Below, in pieces: positions 1 to 7,111 of a DNA stretch of 7,800 bases. Source of the DNA: Chlorobiales bacterium (GTDB taxonomy: Bacteria; Bacteroidota; Chlorobiia; Chlorobiales; Chlorobiaceae); the NCBI GenBank assembly GCA_022360355.1, contig JAKSCY010000441.1, positions 1-7,800 on the forward strand. Reading direction: 5' to 3'. A program made the translations under genes and the position numbers. Below the pieces are notes generated by a model. It had not been told where the DNA came from and searched no databases. It saw nothing but the letters and a program-made list of their open reading frames with translations. Position 1 is the stretch's first letter, and the number at the start of each line of letters is the position of its first letter.

Positions 1-1385
1 AGACCTTCGGCAAACCGTTCCAGGAACATTCCTCGCGACCCTTTGAGCAGGAGCACGTCCCCAGGATTGAGTGATTCGTTCAGCATCCGCTGCAGACTGG
101 CGCTGTCCACGAAATGACCTGAACATTTGGCACCCGCCTCCCTGCAACAGAGAGCAGCCTGTTCCCCGAAAGTATAGAGAATATCGAGGTTGTCAAGCGA
201 CGCCACGTAACGGCCGATTCCCTCGTGTTCCGCAGCACTCACGTCACCAAGCTCAAGCATATCTCCTATCACCGCAATACGCTTTCCCGATACGGGAAGC
301 TCACACAGCAGATCAAGCGCGTTACGCACGGAATCAGGGTTTGCATTATAGGCATCGTTTACAACGGTTACACCGCCTGCTTGTTGAAACTCGAGACGCT
401 TCCATCCTTTTACGGGTTCGAGCCGTTCCAGACCAGATGCTATTTGTTCGGGCGTCAATCCGAAATGGAGTCCCACCGCAGCTGCAGCAACAGCATTCGA
501 GACATTATGACGCCCGGCAAAACGCAGGGCAACCGGTACGGTTCCCGACCGGAAACACAGGGAAAACAATGCACGACCTGTACTGTCCATTCCTGTATCT
601 TCCGCCCAGACACTTTCCTGCGACACACCGTAGGCAACCACTGTGCCGATACCGGCCGCCTCCTGAGCAAGCCGTTTGTCTGCACGGTTCACAAAAACAA
701 CACCGTTACGCTCCTGCAAGTACCTGTAAAGAGCCGTCTCAGCACGTGTGACACCGTCCAGGTCATGCAAAAACTCGAGATGCTCATGGCCGATATTGGT
801 CAGAAGCCCGTGCGTCGGAGCCGCAATGCCTGCAAGAAGCTCCATCTCACCCGGATGATTTATCCCCATTTCAACCACAGCAATTTCGTGTGCCTCACGG
901 AGCCCGAAAAGTGTCAACGGAACACCAAGATGATTGTTGAGGTTTCCCCTGCTCATATGCACCCTGTATCGGCTTCGGAGAACGCATGCCGTCATCTCCT
1001 TGGTTGTGGTCTTGCCGTTACTCCCGCCAATACCGATCACCGGGATATCGAATTTCCGCCGGTACAGCCGGGCAAGCTGCTGCATTGCCGATACCGTATC
1101 ATTCACCACAATGTATCGACGGCCTGCCTCATACACTGACGAACCCTGACTGCTGAACCACTCCCGGCTTACGACCGCACACGCAGCACCGTTCTCAAAA
1201 ACCTGGCCAACAAAATGATGACCGTCCGTACGATCCCCCTTAAGGGCGATAAAAATTTCACCTCCCTTGACGTTCCGGGAATCGATCACGACCGACGGCT
1301 CGGGAAACATGACAGGCTCATCATGCACGAAACCCGCAAGCATCCCGGTTTTTCCAAGATCCTCTCTCTGCAGACAGGCTTTCAT
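1..1385 (-). CDS. murF: UDP-MurNAc-tripeptide--D-Ala-D-Ala ligase MurF (3' end cut by window)
   Basis: Cytoplasmic ATP-dependent Mur ligase that adds the D-Ala-D-Ala dipeptide to UDP-MurNAc-tripeptide, the last cytoplasmic step on the nucleotide precursor. I translated 461 codons; the frame is open to the left edge. The ATP-binding loop GGSNGKTTTKE is at about residues 120-130, with IGG where TGS-type loops usually have T. Other family marks are GNLNNHLGVP (147-156), VVEMGINHPGE (170-180), HEHLE (200-204), GRHNVSNA (291-298), DAYNANPDS (344-352), VIGDMLELG (372-380) and LLKGSRGM (446-453). The last motif lies near the C-terminus of MurF proteins, so probably only a few codons are missing. The ATG overlaps the murE stop by 4 nt (ATGA), implying translational coupling; a purine-rich AAGGAAGG lies rather far (14 nt) upstream. 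Oddity: the position of the carbamoylated lysine appears to be Glu216 (see findings). Identity is near certain. Confidence 0.96.
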   Translation of the reverse strand, partial: MKACLQREDLGKTGMLAGFVHDEPVMFPEPSVVIDSRNVKGGEIFIALKGDRTDGHHFVGQVFENGAACAVVSREWFSSQGSSVYEAGRRYIVVNDTVSAMQQLARLYRRKFDIPVIGIGGSNGKTTTKEMTACVLRSRYRVHMSRGNLNNHLGVPLTLFGLREAHEIAVVEMGINHPGEMELLAGIAAPTHGLLTNIGHEHLEFLHDLDGVTRAETALYRYLQERNGVVFVNRADKRLAQEAAGIGTVVAYGVSQESVWAEDTGMDSTGRALFSLCFRSGTVPVALRFAGRHNVSNAVAAAAVGLHFGLTPEQIASGLERLEPVKGWKRLEFQQAGGVTVVNDAYNANPDSVRNALDLLCELPVSGKRIAVIGDMLELGDVSAAEHEGIGRYVASLDNLDILYTFGEQAALCCREAGAKCSGHFVDSASLQRMLNESLNPGDVLLLKGSRGMFLERFAEG

Positions 1386-2911
1386 TGACACTCGTTAGTC
1401 CTTCCTTTACAGTTACTACTCCTTGCAAGCAATGCCTTTCTTGCTGTTTCCCGATCGGAAAAATACCTGCGGGCTCCTGCTGACTCCTGGTAGGTTTCAT
1501 GCCCTTTCCCTGCAACAAGCAGCATATCTCCTTTTTTCAGGAGATTAACACCACAGCGGATTGCTTCCGCCCGATCGCCAAACCGCATATAACTTGCCGA
1601 CGCTAATCCTTCTGCAATATGATCCAAAATGCTTTCCGGGTTTTCGTCTCTCGGGTTATCCGAAGTAATGATAACCCTGTCTGCTTTTTTGGCGGCAATC
1701 TCTCCCATTTTCGAACGTTTCTCCCTGTCACGGTTTCCCCCGCAGCCGAAAACAACAGCAAGCGCAGCCCCTTCAGGCTTGAGGTTGTTGAGCTCTCCGA
1801 TCACTTTTTCAAGCGCATCAGGCGTATGCGCATAATCCACAACAGCGCAGAAATCTCCCGTTGTGTCCCTGATTATTTCCATGCGCCCCTCTACCGGGGA
1901 CAGCCATGAGAGTCTGCGGATAACGTTTGCAGGCTCCAGCCCCATTGCCACACCCGATGCAAATACCTCCAGCAGGTTCATAACGTTATACAACCCCAAA
2001 AGCTTGAAAACACCCTCACGCGATCGGCCTTTGACGCTCACTTCAACCCGGGTCTGTTGCATGTCCGCCTCAACCACCTTAGCCCTGACCTCTTCCCCTT
2101 CTTTGCAGGCAAACTGTTTGTCCCCGACCGTACAGCAATACAACCGGGCACTGCCCCTGTTTCCTGCCATGAACCCCGCCCAGGGATCGTCAGCATTGAC
2201 AACGACATAACCTTCCGGGGCAACGGCGCTGAAAAGCATTTGCTTCGCCGCGGCATACTTCTCCATCGTATGATGGAAGTCGAGATGATCCTGTGTCAGA
2301 TTCGTAAAAACAGCTCCTGTAAAAACAATTCCGTACGTCCTCAAAAGAACCAGCGCGTGAGAGGAAACCTCCATAACCACCGCCTTGCATCCCCGTTCGG
2401 CCATCATATAAAAGAGGCGATGGAGCTCTTCCGCCTCGGGAGTTGTTCTCTCGAGGGGAATGGTTTCCTCTCCTGCAAACGCCAGACCTGTACCGATATA
2501 TCCCGTCGCGATACCACAACCGCTCATCATTGCTGCCATCAGACGTGCCGTCGTTGTTTTACCGTTGGTACCGGTAACACCGATAATCTGCAATCTGTCG
2601 GACGTATCGCGGTAAAATGCCTTTGCAATCTGCGCCATAGCCTTCCTGGAATCCTGCACAACAATAAAGGGACAGCCTCCTCCCGAATCTTCGGGAAGTG
2701 CTTCACAGACAACCGCCCCAGCTCCTCCGGTAACGGCATCCCCGATAAAGCGATGACCATCGGTCACATGCCCTCTGACAGCAGTAAACAAGGCCCCCTT
2801 TGCGACCTGTCGCGAGTCGGATGTGATCCTTTCGACCGGCATTTCAGGCCGACAATCCCCTTTAACGGTCTCAACATCCAGTCTTTCCAGCAGCATACCC
2901 AACGTTACCAT
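1382..2911 (-). CDS. murE: UDP-MurNAc-L-Ala-D-Glu--meso-DAP ligase MurE
   Basis: Cytoplasmic Mur ligase, 509 aa, usual family length, adding the third residue of the peptidoglycan stem peptide. An N-terminal UDP-MurNAc-binding domain (about 1-105, with SDSR at 31-34) is followed by the ATP-binding central domain with VTGTNGKTTT (112-121) and TTPE (156-159). Next come EVSSHAL (181-187), TNLTQDHLDFH (203-213) and the carbamoylation lysine K223 in AAAKQMLF. The C-terminal domain has VDYAHTPDAL (358-367), FGCGGNRDREKR (388-399) and DNPRDENP (418-425). DNPR is the motif that selects meso-diaminopimelate rather than lysine, so the organism should have DAP-type peptidoglycan. Start: ATG at 2911 overlaps the ftsI stop by 7 nt and has AGAGG six bases upstream; a second ATG six codons in is less likely. 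The stop overlaps the murF ATG. The gene sits between ftsI and murF, as in classical dcw clusters. Confidence 0.97.
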   Translation of the reverse strand: MVTLGMLLERLDVETVKGDCRPEMPVERITSDSRQVAKGALFTAVRGHVTDGHRFIGDAVTGGAGAVVCEALPEDSGGGCPFIVVQDSRKAMAQIAKAFYRDTSDRLQIIGVTGTNGKTTTARLMAAMMSGCGIATGYIGTGLAFAGEETIPLERTTPEAEELHRLFYMMAERGCKAVVMEVSSHALVLLRTYGIVFTGAVFTNLTQDHLDFHHTMEKYAAAKQMLFSAVAPEGYVVVNADDPWAGFMAGNRGSARLYCCTVGDKQFACKEGEEVRAKVVEADMQQTRVEVSVKGRSREGVFKLLGLYNVMNLLEVFASGVAMGLEPANVIRRLSWLSPVEGRMEIIRDTTGDFCAVVDYAHTPDALEKVIGELNNLKPEGAALAVVFGCGGNRDREKRSKMGEIAAKKADRVIITSDNPRDENPESILDHIAEGLASASYMRFGDRAEAIRCGVNLLKKGDMLLVAGKGHETYQESAGARRYFSDRETARKALLARSSNCKGRTNECQ

Positions 2912-4941
2912 CTATGACCTCTCACTGCACCTGAAGCTGATTGAATTCCATTGTCCCCTTCTGCCTGCATTCCAAGGGTAACCTTCACCGGAACTCCTGC
3001 ATCGACCATGGAACCAGGAACGGCACCCTGCCCGGTAACCACATCTTTCAGGCTTCCGTCGTATTCCATAACAAGCCCTGTCCACTCCAGCAATCGCCTT
3101 GCATCACGCCCCCGCAACCCGCCGAGTTCCGGCACAGCGACAGCTTTCAGGCTGTCCAGAGCCTCCTTTTCCGGCGAAGCGATTGCAAGAGCCCTTTTCA
3201 GCGGTTCGGACGAAGCAATCATCCTGCTCCCGATACGCGAAAAAACCGGCGCCGCAACCATACTTGCATAGTATGCTGTTTTGGGTTCATCCACCACGAC
3301 AATAGCTGCAATCTTTGGTTCGTCGGCCGGATACACCCCGACAAACGAAGCAACATACGCCCGCTGGTGATAAGAACCGTTCTTCAGTTTCTGGGCTGTC
3401 CCGGTTTTGCCTGCAACGGAAACACCGTGAATAGCGGCTGCCCTACCGGTGCCTTCGGTAACAATCGGCTCAAGATACTGGTTTCTCAGATATTCGGCGG
3501 TCTCAGGTCTCACAACTCTCCTCACTTTTTTCGGCCCGGTCTCCCTGACAACACTCCCTTCTGCATCCAGCATGCGACTTACGACATACGGACGCATCAT
3601 CACGCCGTCGTTGGCAATAGCCGCATATGCCTGAAGAACCTGCAGAGGAGTTGCCGTAAAGGCATACCCATAACCCATCCAGGGCAGGGTTGTTTTATCC
3701 CACTCTTCCGGTTTTCTCAGCAGTCCCGACATTTCTCCGATAAGATCGATGCCGGTTTTTTCGCCGAAACCAAACCGCTTGATATAATCATAAAAAGTAT
3801 CAGGACCCAGTTCCATTGCGGTTTTGGCCGCTATAATATTGCTCGAATGCACCATTGCATCACGGAAGGTCATGCGCTCGAACTTTTCATGGTCCCTGAT
3901 AACGCGCCTGTGTATAACAAGCATCCCGTCATGTGCGTCAAGCGAGTCTTCCGCCGACCGGCTCAACACCTCGGTTGCAGCAGACGCCATAACGATCTTG
4001 ATTGTCGACCCCGGCTCGAACGCATCGGTAATTGCCCTGTTTCTCGCCTTGTCCGGCCGATAGCTGCCGCGGTTGTTCATGTTGAACACCGGATAATTCG
4101 CCATGGCCAGAATTTCACCCGTTGTGACATCCATCACAATACCAATAGCGGCTTTTGCCTTGACCGCCTCGACCGCTTTACGGAGTTCATCTTCAACAAT
4201 AGCCTGTGTATCGGCATCAATCGTCAGTTGAATACTCAACCCCTCACGCGCGTCAATCTGCTCTTCTCCGGCGGCAAGAAACCTCTCTCCTGTCGCGGAA
4301 CGCTGAAAGACCTTGATACCTTCGCTTCCTTTCAGCTCATCATGATACTTCTTTTCCAGACCACTGATGCCCCGATTGTCTCTGTCCGTCAGTCCGATCA
4401 CCTGCGACGCTATATTGAGATAATATCTCTGCTGCTCTTTTTCAAAGCTCACACCGTGAATCCCTGCATCCATCAACTCCTGAGCCCTGGCAATCGGAAC
4501 CGAACGCTCCATCCAGACAAAACGGCCTTTTTTCCGAAGCTTTCTGCTGTAGTAGCGCCGGCTCTTGCCGAAATGACGGGCAAAAACCCTTGCAACTTCT
4601 GATGCCTTGTTGACCGTATCTTTCCTTCCATTTGTGTGGACAGGCGTGTTGCGGACAAGATAAGGATCTGCGTAAAACGAAATCTTCTGAACACTTTCGG
4701 CAAGGCGGCGCCCTGAACGGTCGACAATTCCTCCCCGTTTCGCAACCTCGACGACCTCCCGCTCATGCTGCCTTGTTGCCATGTTCTTGTACTTCTGAAC
4801 ATTGATCACCTGAATATTCAGCAGCTGAAACACAATCGCCACGAGCAGTCCGGCAAACAGCAGCGCAACGACACCGAGCCGCAATCCGAACTCTTTTCCA
4901 GCCGCTCCTTCCGGGGGCTCTGCATCGCGTGGCCTGTTCAT
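2905..4941 (-). CDS. ftsI: Septal peptidoglycan D,D-transpeptidase FtsI (PBP3-like, with PASTA domain)
   Basis: Class B penicillin-binding protein, 678 aa from the chosen start; it cross-links septal peptidoglycan in the periplasm as part of the divisome with FtsW, FtsL, FtsB and FtsQ. A short cytoplasmic tail precedes one membrane anchor at about residues 20-42. The PBP dimerisation domain follows, with RGGIVDRSGRRLA at 69-81 and GISGLE at 191-196. The transpeptidase domain has all three active-site motifs: SxxK as EPGSTIK (catalytic S312, K315), SxN as S366-S-N368, and KTGT at 512-515. A PASTA domain fills about 598-656 (VPELGGLRGRDARRLL and following). PASTA is absent from E. coli FtsI but is known in several other phyla and in PBP2x/SpoVD. 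Start: ATG 4941 is preceded by AGGAGAAGG; an in-frame GTG ten codons earlier (4971) has no ribosome binding site and would overlap ftsL by 11 nt. It is 19 nt downstream of ftsL and overlaps murE. Confidence 0.95.
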   Translation of the reverse strand: MNRPRDAEPPEGAAGKEFGLRLGVVALLFAGLLVAIVFQLLNIQVINVQKYKNMATRQHEREVVEVAKRGGIVDRSGRRLAESVQKISFYADPYLVRNTPVHTNGRKDTVNKASEVARVFARHFGKSRRYYSRKLRKKGRFVWMERSVPIARAQELMDAGIHGVSFEKEQQRYYLNIASQVIGLTDRDNRGISGLEKKYHDELKGSEGIKVFQRSATGERFLAAGEEQIDAREGLSIQLTIDADTQAIVEDELRKAVEAVKAKAAIGIVMDVTTGEILAMANYPVFNMNNRGSYRPDKARNRAITDAFEPGSTIKIVMASAATEVLSRSAEDSLDAHDGMLVIHRRVIRDHEKFERMTFRDAMVHSSNIIAAKTAMELGPDTFYDYIKRFGFGEKTGIDLIGEMSGLLRKPEEWDKTTLPWMGYGYAFTATPLQVLQAYAAIANDGVMMRPYVVSRMLDAEGSVVRETGPKKVRRVVRPETAEYLRNQYLEPIVTEGTGRAAAIHGVSVAGKTGTAQKLKNGSYHQRAYVASFVGVYPADEPKIAAIVVVDEPKTAYYASMVAAPVFSRIGSRMIASSEPLKRALAIASPEKEALDSLKAVAVPELGGLRGRDARRLLEWTGLVMEYDGSLKDVVTGQGAVPGSMVDAGVPVKVTLGMQAEGDNGIQSASGAVRGHRW
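2918..2922 (-). promoter_or_regulatory. Ribosome binding site of murE
   Basis: On the minus strand, AGAGG stands six bases before the murE ATG at 2911 and lies inside the last codons of ftsI. It supports the 7-nt ftsI/murE overlap over the internal ATG at codon 6. Confidence 0.6.
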
Positions 4942-4950
4942 GCTGTCAAA

Positions 4951-4959
4951 CCTTCTCCT
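4951..4959 (-). promoter_or_regulatory. Ribosome binding site of ftsI (decides start)
   Basis: AGGAGAAGG on the minus strand lies just after or at the ftsL stop and 9 bases before the ATG at 4941. It favours that ATG over the upstream in-frame GTG at 4971. Confidence 0.65.
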
Positions 4960-4960
4960 G

Positions 4961-5446
4961 TCATTCTTCACCGATTGTAATCGCGGGAGTTATGCGGGCT
5001 CTCAGCCCCATCTTCTCCGCTTTAGCCGATATGTTATGGATTGCATGCAGTTCCTGAAGCTGAAGCTCAAATGCTGCGTTTATGCTTCTGCTGATCCCTA
5101 TACGTTCACGCAGACTTTCATTCTCTTTGGAGAGCGCATTAATCGTCAGAAGATTATTGATATAAACAACCAGAAGCACTGTTCCGACAATAAGAAATGC
5201 AAAGGTACGCAAGCGAAGAACAGAACCAAAATCGAAATGCTTTTTCGGTTTATCCCTATGGGCAGTGCTATCCGGTCTGCCGCCCGCAAAAGCAAAAGGC
5301 TCCTCAACCCCGATCTCTTCCCGACGTTTTCTTCGGCCCCCTGTTCCTACGAAAGCAAGTTTTTCCGGGCGTAACCTCAGCACTGCGCCTTTCATCACGG
5401 AAAGGACGTGCCCGACCGCAACCTGTTTGTCAGCAATCCCTTTCAC
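4961..5446 (-). CDS. ftsL: FtsL-like divisome membrane protein
   Basis: Small bitopic protein, 161 aa from a GTG start, placed exactly where ftsL sits in dcw clusters, between rsmH and ftsI. Residues 1-78 are charged and presumably cytoplasmic, including RRKRREE at 38-44. One hydrophobic segment spans about 79-97 (TFAFLIVGTVLLVVYI). A heptad-like stretch follows at about 98-137 (NALSKENESLRERI and on), then a C-terminal motif of the type IHNISAKAEKMGL (136-148), which resembles the end of FtsL periplasmic coiled coils. By analogy it would pair with an FtsB-like partner and FtsQ and help activate FtsWI. FtsL diverges strongly in sequence, so the call rests on topology and position. Start: GTG 5446 has GGGAGGAG five bases upstream; the TTG at 5479 and ATG at 5395 have no such site. 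The gene overlaps the rsmH end by 17 nt. The cytoplasmic tail is longer than in E. coli FtsL. Confidence 0.8.
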   Translation of the reverse strand: MKGIADKQVAVGHVLSVMKGAVLRLRPEKLAFVGTGGRRKRREEIGVEEPFAFAGGRPDSTAHRDKPKKHFDFGSVLRLRTFAFLIVGTVLLVVYINNLLTINALSKENESLRERIGISRSINAAFELQLQELHAIHNISAKAEKMGLRARITPAITIGEE

Positions 5447-6428
5447 TCTCTCCTCCCGAACAGTCCTTTTTTTCAACAACCCTCAATTTCGCACTTCTCG
5501 CTCGCGGGTTTTCACTGACTTCGTCGTCTGCCGCCACCACGGGCCTCGGTGTAACAAGCCTGAAAGCCGCACGATGCAGCGGTTCGCGTAATCCCACCCT
5601 TTTCGGGCCCCAGTCATCGGCAGCAAGTGCTCTGAAATAGTGCTTCACCATCCTGTCTTCAAGCGAGTGGTAACTCATAACGGCCATTCTTCCGAGTGGA
5701 CCGAGACACCCTGTCCCGTCTTTCAGTACTGTTTCAAGTGATCCAAGTTCGTCATTCACTGCTATGCGCAACGCCTGAAAAACCCTCGAAAGGGATTTTA
5801 TCTGCTGATCCGGACTCCTGACCACACTCCTGACGATGGCCGCAAGATCCTGTGTACCGGCTATTCCACCGTGCTCCCTGCGCCAGGAACAGACAGCACC
5901 GGCAATCTTTCTGCTTTTTTTTTCTTCACCAAACCTGAAAAAAATATCGGCAAGCTCTCGCTCCTGGCAGGTATTGACGATATCCGATGCCGACAGTTCC
6001 CCCCCGGGCTCCATTCTCATGTCCAGCGGACCGGAACGAAGGTAGCTGAATCCCCGTTCCGGGGTATCGATCTGATAGGAAGAAACCCCAAGGTCCAGCA
6101 CAATACCCGTAACTTCCTTACCCGGCAGCTCTCGCTCCCTTATACTGCTCACTATCCCGGCAATGTTTCGGAAATTCCCCTGTACAAACCGTGTTCTTTC
6201 ACGAAATGCCACGAGCGCCTTTTCAGCCTCACCGATCGCAAAACGATCCTGATCAATACCGATCAGAACAGAACCTTCTTCCATACCCTTATCCCGCAAA
6301 GCCTGCAGGATGGCAAGCGAGTGCCCTCCGCCGCCAAGTGTACCGTCAACATATATGCCAGCGCGCCTGACCAATTGCGCAACAACTTCACGCACCATCA
6401 CCGGGCGGTGATATGCATCATTTTCCAT
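5430..6428 (-). CDS. rsmH: 16S rRNA (cytosine1402-N4)-methyltransferase RsmH (MraW)
   Basis: S-adenosylmethionine-dependent methyltransferase, 332 aa, that makes N4-methylcytidine at position 1402 (E. coli numbering) in the ribosomal P site; it is cytoplasmic. Family motifs in order are HRPVM (7-11), the SAM-binding stretch YVDGTLGGGGHS (26-37), GIDQD (57-61), VLDLGVSSYQID (110-121), ERGFSY (124-129), GPLDMRM (133-139), RVFQALRIAVNDEL (215-228), MSYHSLEDR (251-259) and a closing NPRARSAKLR (307-316). All expected motifs are intact and the length is normal. ATG 6428 is 5 nt after the mraZ stop with only a weak AGG before it, so translation probably depends on mraZ. Its 3' end overlaps ftsL by 17 nt. 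Coding-strand A-runs (nine A at 5923-5915, seven A near the 3' end) are slippage-prone but the frame is intact. Confidence 0.97.
   Translation of the reverse strand: MENDAYHRPVMVREVVAQLVRRAGIYVDGTLGGGGHSLAILQALRDKGMEEGSVLIGIDQDRFAIGEAEKALVAFRERTRFVQGNFRNIAGIVSSIRERELPGKEVTGIVLDLGVSSYQIDTPERGFSYLRSGPLDMRMEPGGELSASDIVNTCQERELADIFFRFGEEKKSRKIAGAVCSWRREHGGIAGTQDLAAIVRSVVRSPDQQIKSLSRVFQALRIAVNDELGSLETVLKDGTGCLGPLGRMAVMSYHSLEDRMVKHYFRALAADDWGPKRVGLREPLHRAAFRLVTPRPVVAADDEVSENPRARSAKLRVVEKKDCSGGESERDC
5450..5457 (-). promoter_or_regulatory. Strong ribosome binding site of ftsL (decides GTG start)
   Basis: GGGAGGAG on the minus strand, inside the last codons of rsmH, is the strongest Shine-Dalgarno match in the window. 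It points to the GTG at 5446 as start. Confidence 0.7.
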
Positions 6429-6433
6429 AAAAC

Positions 6434-6886
6434 CTAAAAGTATCTTCCGGCCAGCACCTGAAATCTTGAAGCGTTATCCCTCAGCACCCTTGAGAGTTTT
6501 TCAGGGGACCAGAGTATCATTTTGACATTGGCTCCTATAACAACCACTTCTTTTGCTATAGCGGCATGCTGCATGAAATCCCTGGGCAGGGCGATCCTGC
6601 CCTGACGATCCATCTCTACACTGTCCAGGCTTTCATACATAAGGGTCTTCAGCATTCTCTCATCGGGATTAAAATCGGAAAGGGCAGACAGGCTCTTTTC
6701 TTTTTCAGCCCAAACCTCCGGCTCATACAGTTCAAGCGACCCGTCTACGGCTTTCATGACATAAAGGGTGGCAACCTTTTTCGGGCTTTCCGCCAAATCC
6801 ACCAGACGTTTCCTGAAACGTGCAGGAATCATAAGGCGCCCCTTCTCGTCAATGGAATGCTGCTCTTTTCCGATAAAACCCGACAT
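6434..6886 (-). CDS. mraZ: Transcriptional regulator MraZ
   Basis: First gene of the cluster, 150 aa, the usual family length. MraZ is a DNA-binding protein made of two swapped-hairpin AbrB/SpoVT-like halves; it forms rings and binds repeats in its own promoter, regulating the dcw operon. Both halves are visible: HSIDEKGRLMIPARFR at 10-25 and VEMDRQGRIALPRDF at 90-104, each carrying the family DxxGR...P signature (D13/R17/P21 and D93/R97/P101). Start: ATG 6886 gives the standard N-terminus MSGFIGKEQHSID and has GAAGGGG about eight bases upstream; the in-frame TTG at 6907 would add seven untypical residues and lies in the repeat region. The stop is 5 nt before rsmH. A three-unit repeat directly upstream is the likely binding site of its own product. 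Confidence 0.96.
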   Translation of the reverse strand: MSGFIGKEQHSIDEKGRLMIPARFRKRLVDLAESPKKVATLYVMKAVDGSLELYEPEVWAEKEKSLSALSDFNPDERMLKTLMYESLDSVEMDRQGRIALPRDFMQHAAIAKEVVVIGANVKMILWSPEKLSRVLRDNASRFQVLAGRYF

Positions 6887-6901
6887 ATTCCACACCCCTT
6901 C

Positions 6902-6926
6902 TCCCAATTTTTCCCACTTTCCTCCA
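6902..6926 (-). promoter_or_regulatory. Predicted MraZ-binding repeats (operator of the dcw operon)
   Basis: On the minus strand there are three 5-base units, TGGAG, TGGGA and TGGGA, separated by exactly five bases (6926-6922, 6916-6912, 6906-6902). MraZ is known in E. coli to bind TGGGN units spaced by 5 nt upstream of its own gene, so the unit, spacing and position all agree. The first unit is degenerate. The unit nearest to mraZ runs into the purine-rich ribosome binding region, so bound protein could affect both transcription and access to the start. Confidence 0.72.
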
Positions 6927-6927
6927 C

Positions 6928-6956
6928 TTAAAAGGTATAAAAAAGAAGATTGTAAA
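6928..6956 (-). promoter_or_regulatory. Weak candidate promoter for the mraZ operon
   Basis: On the minus strand TTTACA (6956-6951) is followed after 17 bases by TTTTAA (6933-6928). The -35-like box is good but the -10-like box matches only half of the consensus. The predicted start would fall at the edge of the TGGRR repeats, which is where MraZ operators lie in other bacteria. An alternative -10 is TATACC (6939-6934), without a good -35. Confidence 0.28.
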
Positions 6957-7047
6957 AAAATTATGCACCTGTATATTGTGAAAATTCCGTAATCCCGAAC
7001 AGATCAGGACAAATTGCACTTCATCTGAACGACTTTTTCTTATTATA

Positions 7048-7071
7048 TACCGTATAGGCATATACCCGGTA
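7048..7071. repeat. Imperfect palindrome in the divergent intergenic region
   Basis: The arms are TACCGTATA (7048-7056) and TATA-CC-CGGTA (7061-7071), separated by GGCA, with two unpaired bases in the right arm. It lies about 160 bp upstream of mraZ and 80 bp upstream of the NYN gene. It could be an operator or a leader hairpin; no regulator is evident. Confidence 0.45.
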
Positions 7072-7092
7072 ACCTTCGCTCTATGAGGGAAG

Positions 7093-7111
7093 ATTGCAGG
7101 AGAATTGCAGG
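7093..7111. repeat. Direct repeat ATTGCAGG, 11-bp period
   Basis: ATTGCAGG occurs at 7093-7100 and again at 7104-7111, three bases apart. The second copy runs into the 8-bp palindrome CAGGCCTG (7108-7115). It lies about 40 bp before the NYN gene start. It may be a protein site or chance. Confidence 0.35.

Noticed and set aside
225..1139. Long plus-strand open frame opposite murF
   Set aside because: The minus strand encodes full MurF motifs here; the plus product is low-quality Cys/His-rich sequence.
2057..2917. Plus-strand open frame opposite murE
   Set aside because: Shadow of murE, no family motif.
2941..4602. Very long open frame (553 codons) on the plus strand opposite ftsI
   Set aside because: It is the antisense shadow of a gene with all PBP motifs; its product is rich in Cys, His and Asn with no recognisable domain.
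5395..5479. Alternative ftsL starts TTG 5479 and ATG 5395
   Set aside because: Neither has a ribosome binding site; GTG 5446 has a strong one at ideal spacing.
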